Origin: Basidiobolus ranarum
Taxonomy: Eukaryota > Basidiobolomycota > Basidiobolomycetes > Basidiobolales
Direction: 5' to 3'
DNA length: 32,569 bases
Assembly: GCA_040143965.1 (NCBI GenBank)
Contig: JASJQH010006957.1
Coordinates: 1-32,569, forward strand
Positions 32,501 to 32,569 of the stretch are shown piece after piece. Positions within the stretch are counted from its first letter, which is position 1. The number at the start of each line of letters is the position of its first letter. The notes beneath the pieces were generated by a model that worked only from the letters and a program-made list of their open reading frames with translations, had not been told where the DNA came from and did no database searches. A program made the translations under genes and the position numbers.

Positions 32501-32569
32501 CTTGCTATATTTAAAGTTGCCTCTATCATTTAACAAGGAGGTAGTAAGGAGTAATGACATACATGACAA

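Overview
The window is nuclear DNA from a fungus. The genes are split by short GT-AG introns (about 40-105 bp) with TACTAA/CTAAC-like branch sites, the base composition is AT-rich, and several products are fungal versions: CGR1, an Scm3-type CENP-A chaperone, mS23/Rsm25, bL31m/Mrpl36 and an F-box + Sec10-like Rcy1. A complex I subunit argues against Saccharomycetaceae and fission yeasts, which lost complex I. The full dynein light-chain set (roadblock and LC8) points to a filamentous or early-diverging lineage. The phylum cannot be fixed from this sequence alone.

Layout, left to right. (1) 1-1100: a tRNA-Arg(TCG) gene, a flank carrying a solo LTR, and a decayed tRNA copy. (2) 1599-9805: dynein roadblock light chain (-, four exons, with an ATG-only first coding exon), SMC5 (+, five exons), condensin kleisin BRN1 (+) and dynein LC8 (+, two exons). 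(3) 9806-14280: a gene-poor block with five more tRNA-Arg(TCG) genes in inverted arrangements, degenerate repeat units upstream of the tRNAs, and two solo LTRs; its right edge is an inverted copy of the left end of the window. (4) 14612-21994: CGR1 (-), Scm3-like protein (+), mS23 (+), kelch-BTB protein (-) and 5-hydroxyisourate hydrolase (+, with an N-terminal PTS2 peroxisomal signal). (5) 22134-32140: Rcy1-like F-box/Sec10 protein (-, nine exons), bL31m (-) divergent from NDUFS3 (+), a coiled-coil protein with a CC1-box-like motif of dynein adaptors (-), and a GDSL esterase (-) with an in-frame TGA at a position where tryptophan is expected.

Themes. Chromosome structure and segregation genes (SMC5, BRN1, Scm3-like) and dynein-related genes (roadblock, LC8, candidate adaptor) are over-represented, as are mitochondrial genes (mS23, bL31m, NDUFS3). 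This is most likely ordinary eukaryotic gene order and not an operon-like system. The strongest leads are the candidate fungal dynein adaptor, the inverted tRNA-Arg array with its inverted duplication, and the nonsense-interrupted esterase. Splice sites were inferred by eye from frame continuity and family alignment from memory; no search was run.
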